From positions 55,933 through 119,932 of the forward strand of contig DATDFB010000093.1 of the NCBI GenBank assembly GCA_036522835.1: DNA of 64,000 bases, given 5' to 3'. The notes under the pieces are model-generated. The model made no database searches and had not been told where the DNA came from. It saw only the letters and a list, made by a program, of their open reading frames with translations. Positions 41,972-53,200 of this stretch are shown here, piece after piece (the stretch's first letter is position 1; each line of letters opens with the position of its first letter). The DNA is from DATDFB01 sp036522835 (GTDB lineage Bacteria > Acidobacteriota > Thermoanaerobaculia > Gp7-AA8). A program made the translations under genes and the position numbers.

Positions 41972-43222
41972 ATGGACCGGCCTGTCGCGACGCCGGGACG
42001 GCTCACCCGGCCGCGCCTCCTGGCGCTCATCGCCATCGGGCTATTCGTCGTCGCGGGGGCGATTGCCTTTCCGGCGATCCGCCGCTGGTCGCGCGCCGAC
42101 CGCGCCGTCGACGCCACCACCCTTTCCATCGGCACCGTCACGCGCGGCGATCTGCGCCGCGACGTTTCCGTGCAGGGCCGCGTGGTCGCGGCGCTGCATC
42201 CGACGCTCATCGCTCCCGCCGCGGGCTCCGTTTCGCTCAGAACCAACGCCGGCGCCGTCGTCAAGAAGGGCGACGTCCTCGCGGTCATCGACAGCCCGGA
42301 GCTCCGCAGCGCGCTGCAGCAGGCGAGTGCGCAGCTCCTCTCGCTCCAGGCCGACGCGGAGCGCCAGAAGATCCTCTCGCGCCAGGCCGACGCCCGCGCC
42401 AAGCAGCTCGCCGACCTCGCCCGCACCCGCCTCGACGCCTCCAAGCGCGCTCTCCGGCGTGCCGAGACGCTGCTCAAGGAAGGGCTCCTGAACCGCGGCG
42501 ACTACGAGAAGGCGCAGGACGACGTCCACGTCGCCGAGCTCGAGCTCGAACAAGCCACGCGCGAGATCGGCTCGAGCCAGGAGACCGGCGGCTTCGACGT
42601 CCGCACGCGCGCGCTGCAGGCCAACCGGCAGCAGGCCGCCACCGCGGAGCTGCAGAAGAAGTTCGAAGACCTCACCATCCGCGCGCCGTTCGACGGCATG
42701 ATCGCCTCGGTCAACGTCAACGACCGCGACACCGTCGCCGCCAACCAGGCCATCCTCAACATCGTCAACCTCTCCTCGCTCGAGCTGGAGCTGACGATTC
42801 CGGAGGAGTACGCGAACGACTCGAAGATCGGGACGCCGGTGACCATGGCCTTCGGCGCGGAAGAGAAGCCGGGGCACATCACCGCCATCTCTCCCGAGGT
42901 CGTCGGCAACCAGGTCACGGCGCGCGCCGTGCCCGACGGCGGGTGGCCGGAGGGGATGAAGCAGAGCCAGCGCCTCACCACGCGGCTCGTCTTCGAGTCG
43001 AAGCACGACGTGATCAAAGTCCCGCGCGGCGCGTGGCTGGAGAGCGGCGGCGGGCGCAGCGTCTGGGTGGTCGACGGCAAGACCGCCACGAAGCGCGACA
43101 TCGCCGTCGGCGCCGCCAGCGTCTCGGAGGTCGAGATCTTGAGCGGGCTGCAGGTGGGGGAACGCGTGGTGACGTCAGATACGTCGTCGTTCGGGAACGC
43201 ACGATCGGTGATTTTGCAATGA
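41972..43222 (+). CDS. HlyD/MacA-type periplasmic adaptor (membrane fusion) protein
   Basis: 416 residues from ATG 41972 (41951 also possible). One membrane helix (LLALIAIGLFVVAGAIAF) is followed by a lipoyl-like half (ALHPTLIAPAAGSVSLRTNA), a long helical hairpin (about 95-190), the second lipoyl half (IRAPFDGMIASVNVNDRDTV) and a beta-barrel region. It bridges the ABC permease to an outer-membrane channel, which is not encoded here. It is first gene of the efflux operon and under the sigma-54 promoter. Confidence 0.92.
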   Translation: MDRPVATPGRLTRPRLLALIAIGLFVVAGAIAFPAIRRWSRADRAVDATTLSIGTVTRGDLRRDVSVQGRVVAALHPTLIAPAAGSVSLRTNAGAVVKKGDVLAVIDSPELRSALQQASAQLLSLQADAERQKILSRQADARAKQLADLARTRLDASKRALRRAETLLKEGLLNRGDYEKAQDDVHVAELELEQATREIGSSQETGGFDVRTRALQANRQQAATAELQKKFEDLTIRAPFDGMIASVNVNDRDTVAANQAILNIVNLSSLELELTIPEEYANDSKIGTPVTMAFGAEEKPGHITAISPEVVGNQVTARAVPDGGWPEGMKQSQRLTTRLVFESKHDVIKVPRGAWLESGGGRSVWVVDGKTATKRDIAVGAASVSEVEILSGLQVGERVVTSDTSSFGNARSVILQ

Positions 43223-43224
43223 GG

Positions 43225-43313
43225 AGGTGACAGGGCACAGGGAACAGGGGACAGGTGGTTGTCGTCGCGAAAAACACCACCTGTCCCCCGTTCCCTGTGA
43301 CCCGTCACCTGTA
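43225..43313. repeat. Inverted heptamer array inside the efflux operon
   Basis: Left words GGTGACA, GGGCACA, GGGAACA, GGGGACA. Right words TGTCCCC, CGTTCCC, TGTGACC, CGTCACC are complementary in order. It separates the adaptor gene from the ATPase gene, whose AAGGAG ribosome site follows directly. A hairpin here could tune the downstream genes. Confidence 0.87.
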
Positions 43314-43326
43314 AAAAGGAGATCGA

Positions 43327-44034
43327 ATGCTGCAGATGAACAACATCCGAAAGGTATACCGCACCGACCTGGTGGAGACGCACGCGCTGGAGGGGCTGTC
43401 GCTCACCGTCAACGACGGCGAGTTCGTCTCGGTCATGGGGCCGTCGGGGTCGGGGAAGACGACCTTCCTCAACATCGCCGGGCTGCTCGACGTCTTTGAC
43501 GGCGGCTCGTACCATCTCGACGGCAAGGACGTCAGCCGCCTCTCCGACCGGGAGATGTCGCGGATCCGCAATCAGAACATCGGCTTCATCTTCCAGAGCT
43601 TCAACCTCATCCCCGACCTCGACGTCTTCGACAACGTCGACGTCCCGCTGCGCTACCGCGGGCTCTCCGCGTTCGAGCGCAAGCACCGCATCGAGAAAGC
43701 GGTGGACATGGTCGGCCTGACCTCGCGCCTGCACCACCTGCCGTCGCAGCTCTCGGGCGGGCAGCAGCAGCGCGTGGCCATCGCGCGCGTGCTGGCCGCG
43801 TCGCCGAAGCTGATCCTCGCGGACGAGCCGACCGGCAACCTCGACTCGCTCATGGCGCGCGAGATCATGGACCTCCTCGACGACATCAACCGCCGCGGCA
43901 CGACCATCGTCATGGTCACGCACGCGCCGGAGTGCGCGGCGCGGGCCTCGCGCGAGATCCATCTCCTCGACGGCAAGGTCGTCGACGTGGAGCGCCCGCC
44001 GGCGCTGCTCGACGCCGCCGTGGCGGGAAAGTGA
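43327..44034 (+). CDS. MacB/LolD-type ABC transporter ATPase
   Basis: 235 residues with Walker A GPSGSGKTTF, signature LSGGQQQRVAIARVL (near 143), Walker B LILADEPTGNLDS and H-loop VTHAPECAA. It powers the two FtsX-like permeases downstream (eight bases to the next gene). Confidence 0.95.
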   Translation: MLQMNNIRKVYRTDLVETHALEGLSLTVNDGEFVSVMGPSGSGKTTFLNIAGLLDVFDGGSYHLDGKDVSRLSDREMSRIRNQNIGFIFQSFNLIPDLDVFDNVDVPLRYRGLSAFERKHRIEKAVDMVGLTSRLHHLPSQLSGGQQQRVAIARVLAASPKLILADEPTGNLDSLMAREIMDLLDDINRRGTTIVMVTHAPECAARASREIHLLDGKVVDVERPPALLDAAVAGK

Positions 44035-44041
44035 GGACGGC

Positions 44042-45364
44042 ATGCTCGCCTACAACGCCCGCATCGCCACGAAGAGCCTCAAGCGCAACCCGGTCCTGAC
44101 GGCGATCATCATCCTCGGCATCGCCTTGGGCATCTGCGCCTCCACCACGTTCACCACAGTGCGCCACATGTTCGCCCGCGATCCGCTGCCGGGGAAGAGC
44201 GACAAGCTCTTCTACGTCCGCATGGACAACTGGGACCCGGCCCGGCCGTATCCGACGAGCGAGAGCGGGCCGAAGAACGCGAATCCGCTCCCACCATCGC
44301 TGGCGTTCCGCGACGTCACGGAGCTGATGCGCTCGAACCTCCCGGCGCGGCAGACGCCGTCGTACATGACGATTCTCGCGGTCTATCCGGAGCGCCGGGT
44401 CAGCCGTCCGTATCAGGCTACGGTACGCGTCGTGGGGAGCGACTTCTTCCCGATGTTCGACGTGCCGTTCCAGTACGGCCACGGCTGGGACAAGACGGCC
44501 GATGCGAAGGCCGAGCAGGTCATCGTCATCGACCACGCCACGAACGCGAAGCTCTTCGGCGGCGCGAACAGCGTCGGCAAGCGCCTGCGCGTCGGCAGCC
44601 GCGACTTCACCATCGTCGGCGTGCTCAAGCCGTGGCGGCCGTTCATCAAGATGTACGACCTCACGCAGAACTTCGTCGGCGAGCCGGAGCCGCTCTACAT
44701 TCCCTTCAGCCTCACCCGGCCGATGCAGATCCGCAACGTCGGCAACAGCGACGGGTGGCAGCCGGTCGGGCCGACGTTCGACGACTTCCTCGCCTCCGAC
44801 GTCGACTTCGTCCCGTTCTGGGTCGAGCTGCCGAAGCCGGCCGACCGCGCCGCGTACCAGCAGTTCATCGACAACTACGTGCGCGCCGAGAAGACGAAGG
44901 GGCGCTTCCTGCGCCCGCTGAATAACCAGCTCACGGCAATGCACGACATGATGGTGGAGATGGGCGTGGTGCGCCCGGCGCTGACGGCGATGGTGGCGAT
45001 GTCGATCCTCTTCCTGGTCATCTGCGCGCTGAATCTGACCGGCCTCCTGCTCGGCAAGTTCCTGGCGCGGGCGCCGGAGGTCTCGGTGCGGCGCGCCCTC
45101 GGCGCCACGCGCGCCGACATCTTCCTGCAGCACATCGCCGAGTGCGAGATCGTCGGCGTGGCCGGCGGCGTGCTGGGGATGCTGCTGTCGCTCGGCGTGC
45201 TGCGCTTCATCGCCAAGCTCATCACCGCCACGACCATCATCTCCCTCGACTTGGAGATGATCCTCGCCGCGATCTTCCTCTCGCTCGTGGCCGGCCTCAT
45301 CGCCGGTCTCTATCCGGCTTGGCGCATCTGCACGATGCAGCCGGCCGTGCAGCTCAAAGTCTGA
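44042..45364 (+). CDS. MacB/FtsX-like ABC permease (1)
   Basis: 440 residues: an N-terminal helix (VLTAIIILGIALGICASTTF), a large periplasmic MacB-PCD domain (about 55-290), then three helices containing VSVRRALGATRADIFLQHI and a final YPAWRICTMQPAVQLKV, the FtsX family signature. With the second permease it likely forms a heterodimer acting on substrates in the outer leaflet or periplasm. Confidence 0.92.
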   Translation: MLAYNARIATKSLKRNPVLTAIIILGIALGICASTTFTTVRHMFARDPLPGKSDKLFYVRMDNWDPARPYPTSESGPKNANPLPPSLAFRDVTELMRSNLPARQTPSYMTILAVYPERRVSRPYQATVRVVGSDFFPMFDVPFQYGHGWDKTADAKAEQVIVIDHATNAKLFGGANSVGKRLRVGSRDFTIVGVLKPWRPFIKMYDLTQNFVGEPEPLYIPFSLTRPMQIRNVGNSDGWQPVGPTFDDFLASDVDFVPFWVELPKPADRAAYQQFIDNYVRAEKTKGRFLRPLNNQLTAMHDMMVEMGVVRPALTAMVAMSILFLVICALNLTGLLLGKFLARAPEVSVRRALGATRADIFLQHIAECEIVGVAGGVLGMLLSLGVLRFIAKLITATTIISLDLEMILAAIFLSLVAGLIAGLYPAWRICTMQPAVQLKV

Positions 45365-45375
45365 AAGGAGACGCC

Positions 45376-46575
45376 ATGGAATTCGGACCGATCGTCCGCG
45401 CCCTTTCCCGCAACCGCATGCGCACGCTGCTGATCGTGCTGCAGATCGGCATCACCCTGGCCGTGATCGCCAACGCCGTCACGATGATCAAGGGGCACCG
45501 CGCCAAGATGCAGAAGGAGTCGGGATTCGACGACGACAACCTCCTCTGGGTCCACAGCAAGCCATACGCGGAGACGTACAACGAGCGCTCGTTCCGCATC
45601 ACCACGACGCAGGCCGACGTGCGCGCGCTCAACGGCATCCCCGGCGTCACGGCAGCGTCGAACACGAACTTCGTCCCGTGGCAGGGCGGCGGCAGCTCCA
45701 CCGAGGCGAAAGTGGCGGGCGGCGACGGCACCAAGGTGCGCATGCAGGCATACGTGACGTCGCCGCAAATTCTCGACACGCTCGGCGTTCACCTCGTGTC
45801 GGGGCGCGCGCTGCGCGACAGCGACCTCGACCTCGACCCGAAGTCGACGAAGAGCACCGTGATCATCTCCCGCGCGCTCGAGCAGCTCATGTTCAAGGGA
45901 AAGAGCGCCGTCGGGCAGCAGCTCCTCGAGTCCGACAACAGCGTCGACACGATCGTCGGCGTCTTCGACAAGTTCTACAACCCGTACGGCTTTCCGATCC
46001 ACGAATACACGTACTTCGCGGACGGCATCGCCTCGTACGGCGGCGCGCGTTACCTGGTGCACGTGGAGCCGGGAAAGATGAAGCAGGTCATCCCGGAGAT
46101 CGAAAAACGCCTGCTGCAGGTCAACGACGGACGTACCTTCGAGTTCAAGACGATCAACGAGATCAAGAATCAGTACTTCACCGAGTCGCGCATCGTCATC
46201 GGCGCGATGACGGCGGTGATCCTCCTGCTCGTCATCGTGACCGGCCTCGGCATCGTCGGCGTGACGTCGTTCGCCGTCACGGAGCGGCGCAAGCAGATCG
46301 GCACGCGCCGCGCCCTCGGCGCAACCAAGCCGGCCATCCTGCGTTATTTTCTCCTCGAGAATTGGATCATCACGAATACCGGACTCCTTCTCGGCATCGC
46401 CATGGCCTACGGGCTGAACTACCTGCTCGTGACGAAAGCCGAGGGCGACAAGCTCGATTGGCGCTTCGTCGTCGCGGGTGTGGTTCTGCTCTGGCTGCAG
46501 GGCATCATCGCCACGCTGGCGCCGGCCACGCGCGCGGCCGCGGTGTCGCCGGTGATCGCCACGCGGGCGGTGTAA
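45376..46575 (+). CDS. MacB/FtsX-like ABC permease (2)
   Basis: 399 residues from ATG 45376 with AAAGGAG upstream. It has the same layout as permease 1: N-terminal helix (LLIVLQIGITLAVIANAVTM), periplasmic domain, then helices with ERRKQIGTRRALGATKPAIL and a terminal ATLAPATRAAAVSPVIATRA. It lies 11 bases after permease 1 and one base before the regulator start region. Confidence 0.92.
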   Translation: MEFGPIVRALSRNRMRTLLIVLQIGITLAVIANAVTMIKGHRAKMQKESGFDDDNLLWVHSKPYAETYNERSFRITTTQADVRALNGIPGVTAASNTNFVPWQGGGSSTEAKVAGGDGTKVRMQAYVTSPQILDTLGVHLVSGRALRDSDLDLDPKSTKSTVIISRALEQLMFKGKSAVGQQLLESDNSVDTIVGVFDKFYNPYGFPIHEYTYFADGIASYGGARYLVHVEPGKMKQVIPEIEKRLLQVNDGRTFEFKTINEIKNQYFTESRIVIGAMTAVILLLVIVTGLGIVGVTSFAVTERRKQIGTRRALGATKPAILRYFLLENWIITNTGLLLGIAMAYGLNYLLVTKAEGDKLDWRFVVAGVVLLWLQGIIATLAPATRAAAVSPVIATRAV

Positions 46576-46576
46576 C

Positions 46577-48030
<1,454 letters not shown>

Positions 48031-48034
<4 letters not shown>

Positions 48035-49314
48035 AGCTCACCACCTCGATCGCGCTGCGCGCCGCGATCGCCCTCGCCGCGGTGATCGCCGCCGCCGTCG
48101 TGGTCACCCGCTTCACGAACCTGCCGCTGCAGATCATGGCCGCGCTGGCCCTCGTGGCGCTCGCCTCGGCGTACTTTCTCCTCCGCGGCCCGCTGCGCCG
48201 CATCCGGGTGAACCTCGGCGCGCTGACGGACGGCGTGCAGGGCCTGTCCGACGGCGACTTCTCGCTGCGCCTCCGCGTCACCGGTCACGACGAGATCACC
48301 GCGCTCGTGGCGATGTACAACGACGTCGGCAATCTCCTCCGCGCGCAGCGCAGCGACACGCTGCAGCGCGAGCTCCTCTTCGAGACCGTGCTGCAGGCCA
48401 CGCCGCTGGCCATCATCCTCACCGCGGAGTCGGGCCGCGTCGTCTACGCCAACCGCGCCGCGCGCGACCTCTTCACCCCCGGCGAGCGCCTGGAGGGGCG
48501 CCACCTCGACGAGATCCTCGTGGCCGCGCCGGCGCTGCGCAACGCCTTCGCCGCCGACCGCGACACCCTCTTCACCGCCGGCACAGAGTCGTATCACCTG
48601 GCGCGGCGCACGTTCTATCTCAACGGCCGCGCGCACCTGCTCTGGATCGCCAACCGCCTCACTCCCGAGCTGCGGCGGCAGGAGGTCGAGGTGTGGAAGC
48701 GCGCCATTCGCGTGCTCAATCACGAGCTGAACAACTCGCTCGCGCCGATCCGCTCGCTCTTTCACTCCGCGCGCGCGATCCAGGAACGGCCCGACAAGTG
48801 GCACCGCATGGACGAGATCAACGACGCGGTCGAGGAACGACTCGACTACCTGCAGCGCTTCCTCGACGGCTACGCCGCGTTCGCGCGGCTGCCGAAGCCG
48901 CGGCCGGAGCGGACGGAGTGGATCGACGTGCTCGAGGCGGTGCAGCAGATCGTGCCGTTCCGCATCGTGTCGCCGCCGCCGGCGCACGCGAGCAACGTCG
49001 ATCGCGCCCAGATCGAGCAGATCGTGATCAACCTGGTCAAGAACGCCGCGGAAGCGGGGAGCAAGGCCGAGGACATCGTCGTCGACGTCGAGCGCCGCGC
49101 CGGCGGCAGCCTGTTGACGGTCAGCGACCGCGGCGAAGGGATGACGGACGAGACGATCACGCGCGCGCTCCTGCCCTTCTGGTCGACCAAGCCCGGCGGC
49201 TCCGGCCTCGGGCTGCCGCTCTGCAACGAGATCGTCGACGCGCACGGCGGGCACCTGCGCATCGCCCGTCGCGACGGCGGCGGCACGGTGGTCAGTTGCT
49301 GGTTGCCGGAGTGA
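48031..49314 (+). CDS. NtrB-type sensor histidine kinase with HAMP and PAS domains
   Basis: 427 residues. Two N-terminal helices (about 8-55) are followed by a HAMP (PLRRIRVNLGALTDGVQGLS), a PAS (LLFETVLQATPLAIILTAES), the H-box VLNHELNNSLAPI and an ATPase domain (NLVKNAAEAG, SDRGEGM, GSGLGLPLC). It is coupled to the NtrC-type regulator (ATGA). There is almost no periplasmic loop, so it probably senses within the membrane, perhaps the transporter or its substrate. Confidence 0.93.
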
Positions 49315-49624
49315 CGAACTTCTGCACTTCGTCGTTCATCTTCCCCGCCATCATCAGGAACAGCATCCGGTAGTCGGCGGCGAGGGAGTAGAACGGATGG
49401 CCGAACGTGGCCGGCTTGTTGTGCTCGACGAAGAAGTGCGCGTACCAGGCGAAGGCGTAGCCGACGACGGGGACGGCGATGAGCAGCCAGAGGTTGACCA
49501 CGAGTGCCACGGCGAGCGCGACGATCGCCAGCACGGAGCCGACTGCGTGCAGCGTGCGCGTTCCAGGACTGGCGTGTTGGCGGACGTAGTAGGGCCAGAA
49601 GTCGGCAAATTTCTCGATGTGCAT
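49292..49624 (-). CDS. DUF962 / Mpo1-like membrane protein
   Basis: 110 residues from ATG 49624. The family motif set is present: FWPYYVRQHASPGTRTLHAV, hydrophobic segments, then HFFVEHNKPATFGHPFYSLA and DYRM. The conserved histidines match those of yeast Mpo1, an Fe(II)-dependent fatty-acid alpha-dioxygenase; the bacterial role is unproven. Its 3' end overlaps the convergent kinase by 23 bases. Confidence 0.85.
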   Translation of the reverse strand: MHIEKFADFWPYYVRQHASPGTRTLHAVGSVLAIVALAVALVVNLWLLIAVPVVGYAFAWYAHFFVEHNKPATFGHPFYSLAADYRMLFLMMAGKMNDEVQKFVTPATSN

Positions 49625-49647
49625 GACTATTGCTGGCCTTTGATTGT

Positions 49648-49890
49648 ATGCCGACCGACTTCGAGCAAGCGCTGAAGGACATTTTCGGAGAGCCGCTGAA
49701 CCGCCTCGGCGACCTCTCGCGCGAACAGATGCAGAAGCTGCAGACAAAGCTGCAGGAGTACGTGCGCGAGTGCATGCGCGAGGAGACCGGCCGCCTCCAC
49801 ACCGAGATCGCCGACCTCCGCGCGCGCGTGGCCACGCTCGAGAGCGAGCGCGCGCAAAACGCGGCGGAGTCGCTGGAAAGCTCGTTCTAG
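49648..49890 (+). CDS. Small coiled-coil protein
   Basis: 80 residues from ATG 49648. It is largely a charged coiled coil (QMQKLQTKLQEYVREC, EIADLRARVATLESER). It resembles in layout the UbiK/BMFP family but lacks a clear match, so the function is unknown. It is divergent from the DUF962 gene by 23 bases and followed at once by a minisatellite. Confidence 0.6.
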   Translation: MPTDFEQALKDIFGEPLNRLGDLSREQMQKLQTKLQEYVRECMREETGRLHTEIADLRARVATLESERAQNAAESLESSF

Positions 49891-49893
49891 ACG

Positions 49894-50209
49894 CACGCGA
49901 AAACCGCCGGTGTGCACGCGAAAACCGCCGGTGCGCACGCGAAAACCGCCGGTGTGCACGTGAAACCTGCCGGTGCGCACGTGAAACCCGTCGGTTCGCA
50001 CGCGAAAAACCGCCGGTGCGCACGCGAAAACCGCCGGTGCGCACGTGAAACCTGCCGGTGCGCGCGTGAAACCTGCCGGTGCGCACGTGAAAACCGCCGG
50101 TGCGCACGCGAAAACCGCCGGTGCGCGCGTGAAAACCGCCGGTGCGCGCGTGAAACCTGCCGGTTCGCGCGTGCACACCGTCGGTTCGCGAGCGCACACG
50201 GCCGCGTCG
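49894..50209. repeat. 21-bp minisatellite, 15 units
   Basis: Unit period 21 (one unit, 49999-50020, is 22). Each unit carries CACGYGAAA, then a core ACCGCCGGT, then GCG or TCG. Variants alternate between AAACCGCCGG and AACCTGCCGG. The last two units are degenerate. It fills the 324-base gap between the coiled-coil gene and the stop of the TamB-Omp85 gene. No gene is seen. Confidence 0.95.
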
Positions 50210-50214
50210 CGGCG

Positions 50215-53200
50215 TCAGAACGCGAAGCCCAGCGTGATGAAGTACGCGAACGGCTTCTCGTAGACAGGATTCAAGTTATCGTCGAAGTAGAGAATCCGGC
50301 GGTGCAGCTTCCAGCCGACGTCGAAGCGCACGGGGCCGACCGGTGACAGATACCGCAAGCCCGCGCCGGCGCCGTAGCGGAGCTTGTTGAAGCTGAGGCG
50401 CGTGTCGGCGTAGACGTTGCCGGCGTCGACGAACACGGCGCCGCCGAACGCGCCGGCGATCGGGAAGCGATACTCGGTGTTGAACAGCAGCAGCCCCCGC
50501 CCGCCCACCGGCGCCACGCCGTCGTTCGGCAGCTTCACCAGCGTCGGCGTGCAGTCGATGCCGCCGTCGCGCGGGTCGCTGCACGTCACGCCGAGGAGGT
50601 CCGTCGAGAACGCGCGCTGCGAGCTCTCGCCGCCGCCCGTGAAACGCTCGGAGATCGGGACGCCGGTCACGCCCGGGCCGCCGAGGTCCTGAATCACCCC
50701 GACGCGGCCGGAGATGGCGAAGACGCTGCGCGTGCTCACCGGCAGGTACCACGAGCCTTGGGCGAACTCCTTGAGGAAGTGCGCGTCGGCGGCGAGCGCA
50801 CGGAACGCGTACTCCACCGAGGCGCTGCTGAGGAAGCCGCGGTGCGGGTCGAGCGGATCGTCGCGGCGGTCCCAGAAGAACGTCGGCGTGAGGCTGGAGA
50901 TCTTGATGTTCGTAATGGAGCGGTCGAGCCCCGGAATCAGCGCCTCGGCCGCGAGCGCGCAGACATCATTGATGTCCGTCTCGATCACGCACTTGGAGAT
51001 GCGGTATTCGTAGCGCAGCGAGAAGCGCGTCTGCGCCGCCGCCACCTTCGACGCTTCGAGGAACGTGCCGCGCTGCTGCAGGTGCGCGCCCTGGCGCAGC
51101 GTGTTGGTCTGGAAGACCGTCACCTGCAGGGGCATGGAAAGGCGTCCGAGGAACGGCTCGCGATAGGTGAGGAAGGCCTCGCTGCGCGCGCGGTCGCTCG
51201 TGCCGATCAGCTCCAGGCCGAGATAGCGGCCGGTGCCGAAGAGATTGCGCTGCGCGATCGACACCGAGCCTAGGATGGAAAACTTGTTGTCGCTGCGGGT
51301 GAGGCCGGAGGTCACGCCGGCGGCGGCGCCGATGGTCAGGTCCTTCCCTTCCTGCACCGAGATCACGACGTTGCGCTGCGACACGGAGGTGCCGGCCTGC
51401 TCGGCTTGGATCTCCACGCGCTGGAAAATGCCGAGGCGGTAGAGATTCCGCTGCGCCTCGAGGATGGCCGAGTAGCTGAACGGATCGCTCTTCTCGATGT
51501 CGGCCTGGCGGAGCACGACGCTCGTGTTCGTATAGGTGTTGCCGCGGACGACGACCTGGTCGATGGTGATCTTCGGCCCCTCGGCGATGACGTACGCCAC
51601 CTTCGCCTGCGTCTTGTCCGCGCTCACTTCCTCGCGCGGCTTGATCTGCACCTCGGCGTTGCCGCGGTCGGCGTAGAACGTCTGCAGCGCCACGACGTCG
51701 GCGCGCTCCGCCTGCGGATTCAGCGGACCGCCCGCCGTCAGGAGCAGCGGCGGGAGGTCCTTCGCCGGCACCTGCTCGTTGCCTTCCACGGTGACGGCGG
51801 TGACGAGCGTCTGCGGCCCCTCGGTGATCGGGAAGTCGACCGTCATCGTGCCGTTCGCCGCCGTCGTTACCGCCGGCGTGGCCACCTTCACCTCGGAGAA
51901 GCCGTTGAGGCGGTAGTACGACTCGACGGCGTCGCGGTCGGCGGAGAGCTGCCCGCGCGTCGGCGCGGACGGGCGGCGGAGGATCTTGGCGAAGAAGGAG
52001 CGGAAGCCGCCGCTCGTGGACGTGGTGACGACGCCGGCGAGCGTCTTGTCGGAGATCTTGGCGTTGCCGGTGAACGTCACGGCCGCGAGCGCGTAGCGCT
52101 CTCCCGGATTCACGTGGAAGGTCGTCGTCCAGACGTTGTCCTTCAAGTGTTCCTCGGTGTCGACGGCGGCGTTGATGTAGCCCTGCTGCTGCAGGTGCGT
52201 GACGATGTCGTTCGCCGCCTTGTCGATCGCGTCCTCGCTGTAGGCCTGATTGCGCCCGAAGGGCAAGAGGCCGCGCAGCGAGCGCTTGGTCACGCCGGTG
52301 ACGTCGACCTTCACGATCGGTCCGGTGTTCGCGGTGTAGCGCAGCGTCACGAGCTTCGTGGCCTTGTCGTACGTGTAGCGGTCGAACTTCACCTGCGCCT
52401 TGCGGTAGTCCTGGCGCACGAGGTAATTCTTCATGCGGTCGGCGTCGCTGCGCGCCTGCGCCACTTCGAAGAACTGCCCCGGCCCGCGCCTCATCTGATC
52501 GATCAACTGCTTGGCCGTGAACGGCGCCGTGTTGCCGCTGACGACGACGCTGGCGACGCGCGCGAGCTGCCCTTTGTCGACGTGGAAGGTGACGCTGGCG
52601 CGGCTCGTGGCGCGGTCGAACGTCGTCTCCGGATCGACGGTGGCGTCGAGGTAGCCGCTGCGCGAGAGGTACTCCTGAATGGCCGTGGCGCTGTGGTCGA
52701 TGGCGTTGAGCGACAGGACGTCGCCGGTGCGCACGGTGATCTGACGCGTGGCGGCCTCGCGCGCGTTGTTGCCGCCAACGCCGTCGAAGCGCACCTCGGC
52801 GAGGCGGTAGTTGACCGACAGCACGAACGTGACGGCGAGGCCGCCGTTCGGCGCGGCGCTCTCTTCGACGCGCACGTCGCGGAAATCGCCGGTGGCGAAG
52901 AGGCTCTTGATCGACGACTGCACGTCGCGCAGCGACAGCGGCCGTCCGGTCTTCACGGCCACGTACTGCCGGAGCACCGAGGTGTCGAACGCGGCGTCGG
53001 ACTGGAACGCGATCGTCGTCACCGGCGCGCCGGCGGGCAGTGCGACCGTCGGCGTCGGCGCCGGAAGCGGCTGCGCGGCGGCGGCCGGCGCGGCCGAATG
53101 TGCGGCGGTGAAGAAGCCGAACGGATTGCGCCCGAACGTCCCCCACGCCCAATGCCCTTCGTAGCGCCGGCGGAAGCGCGCCTCGACCCGGTACTCGCTC

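Noticed and set aside
49894..50209. Possible CRISPR array
   Set aside because: Units are directly adjacent with no unique spacers, the period is 21 bases and no cas genes are present. It is a minisatellite.
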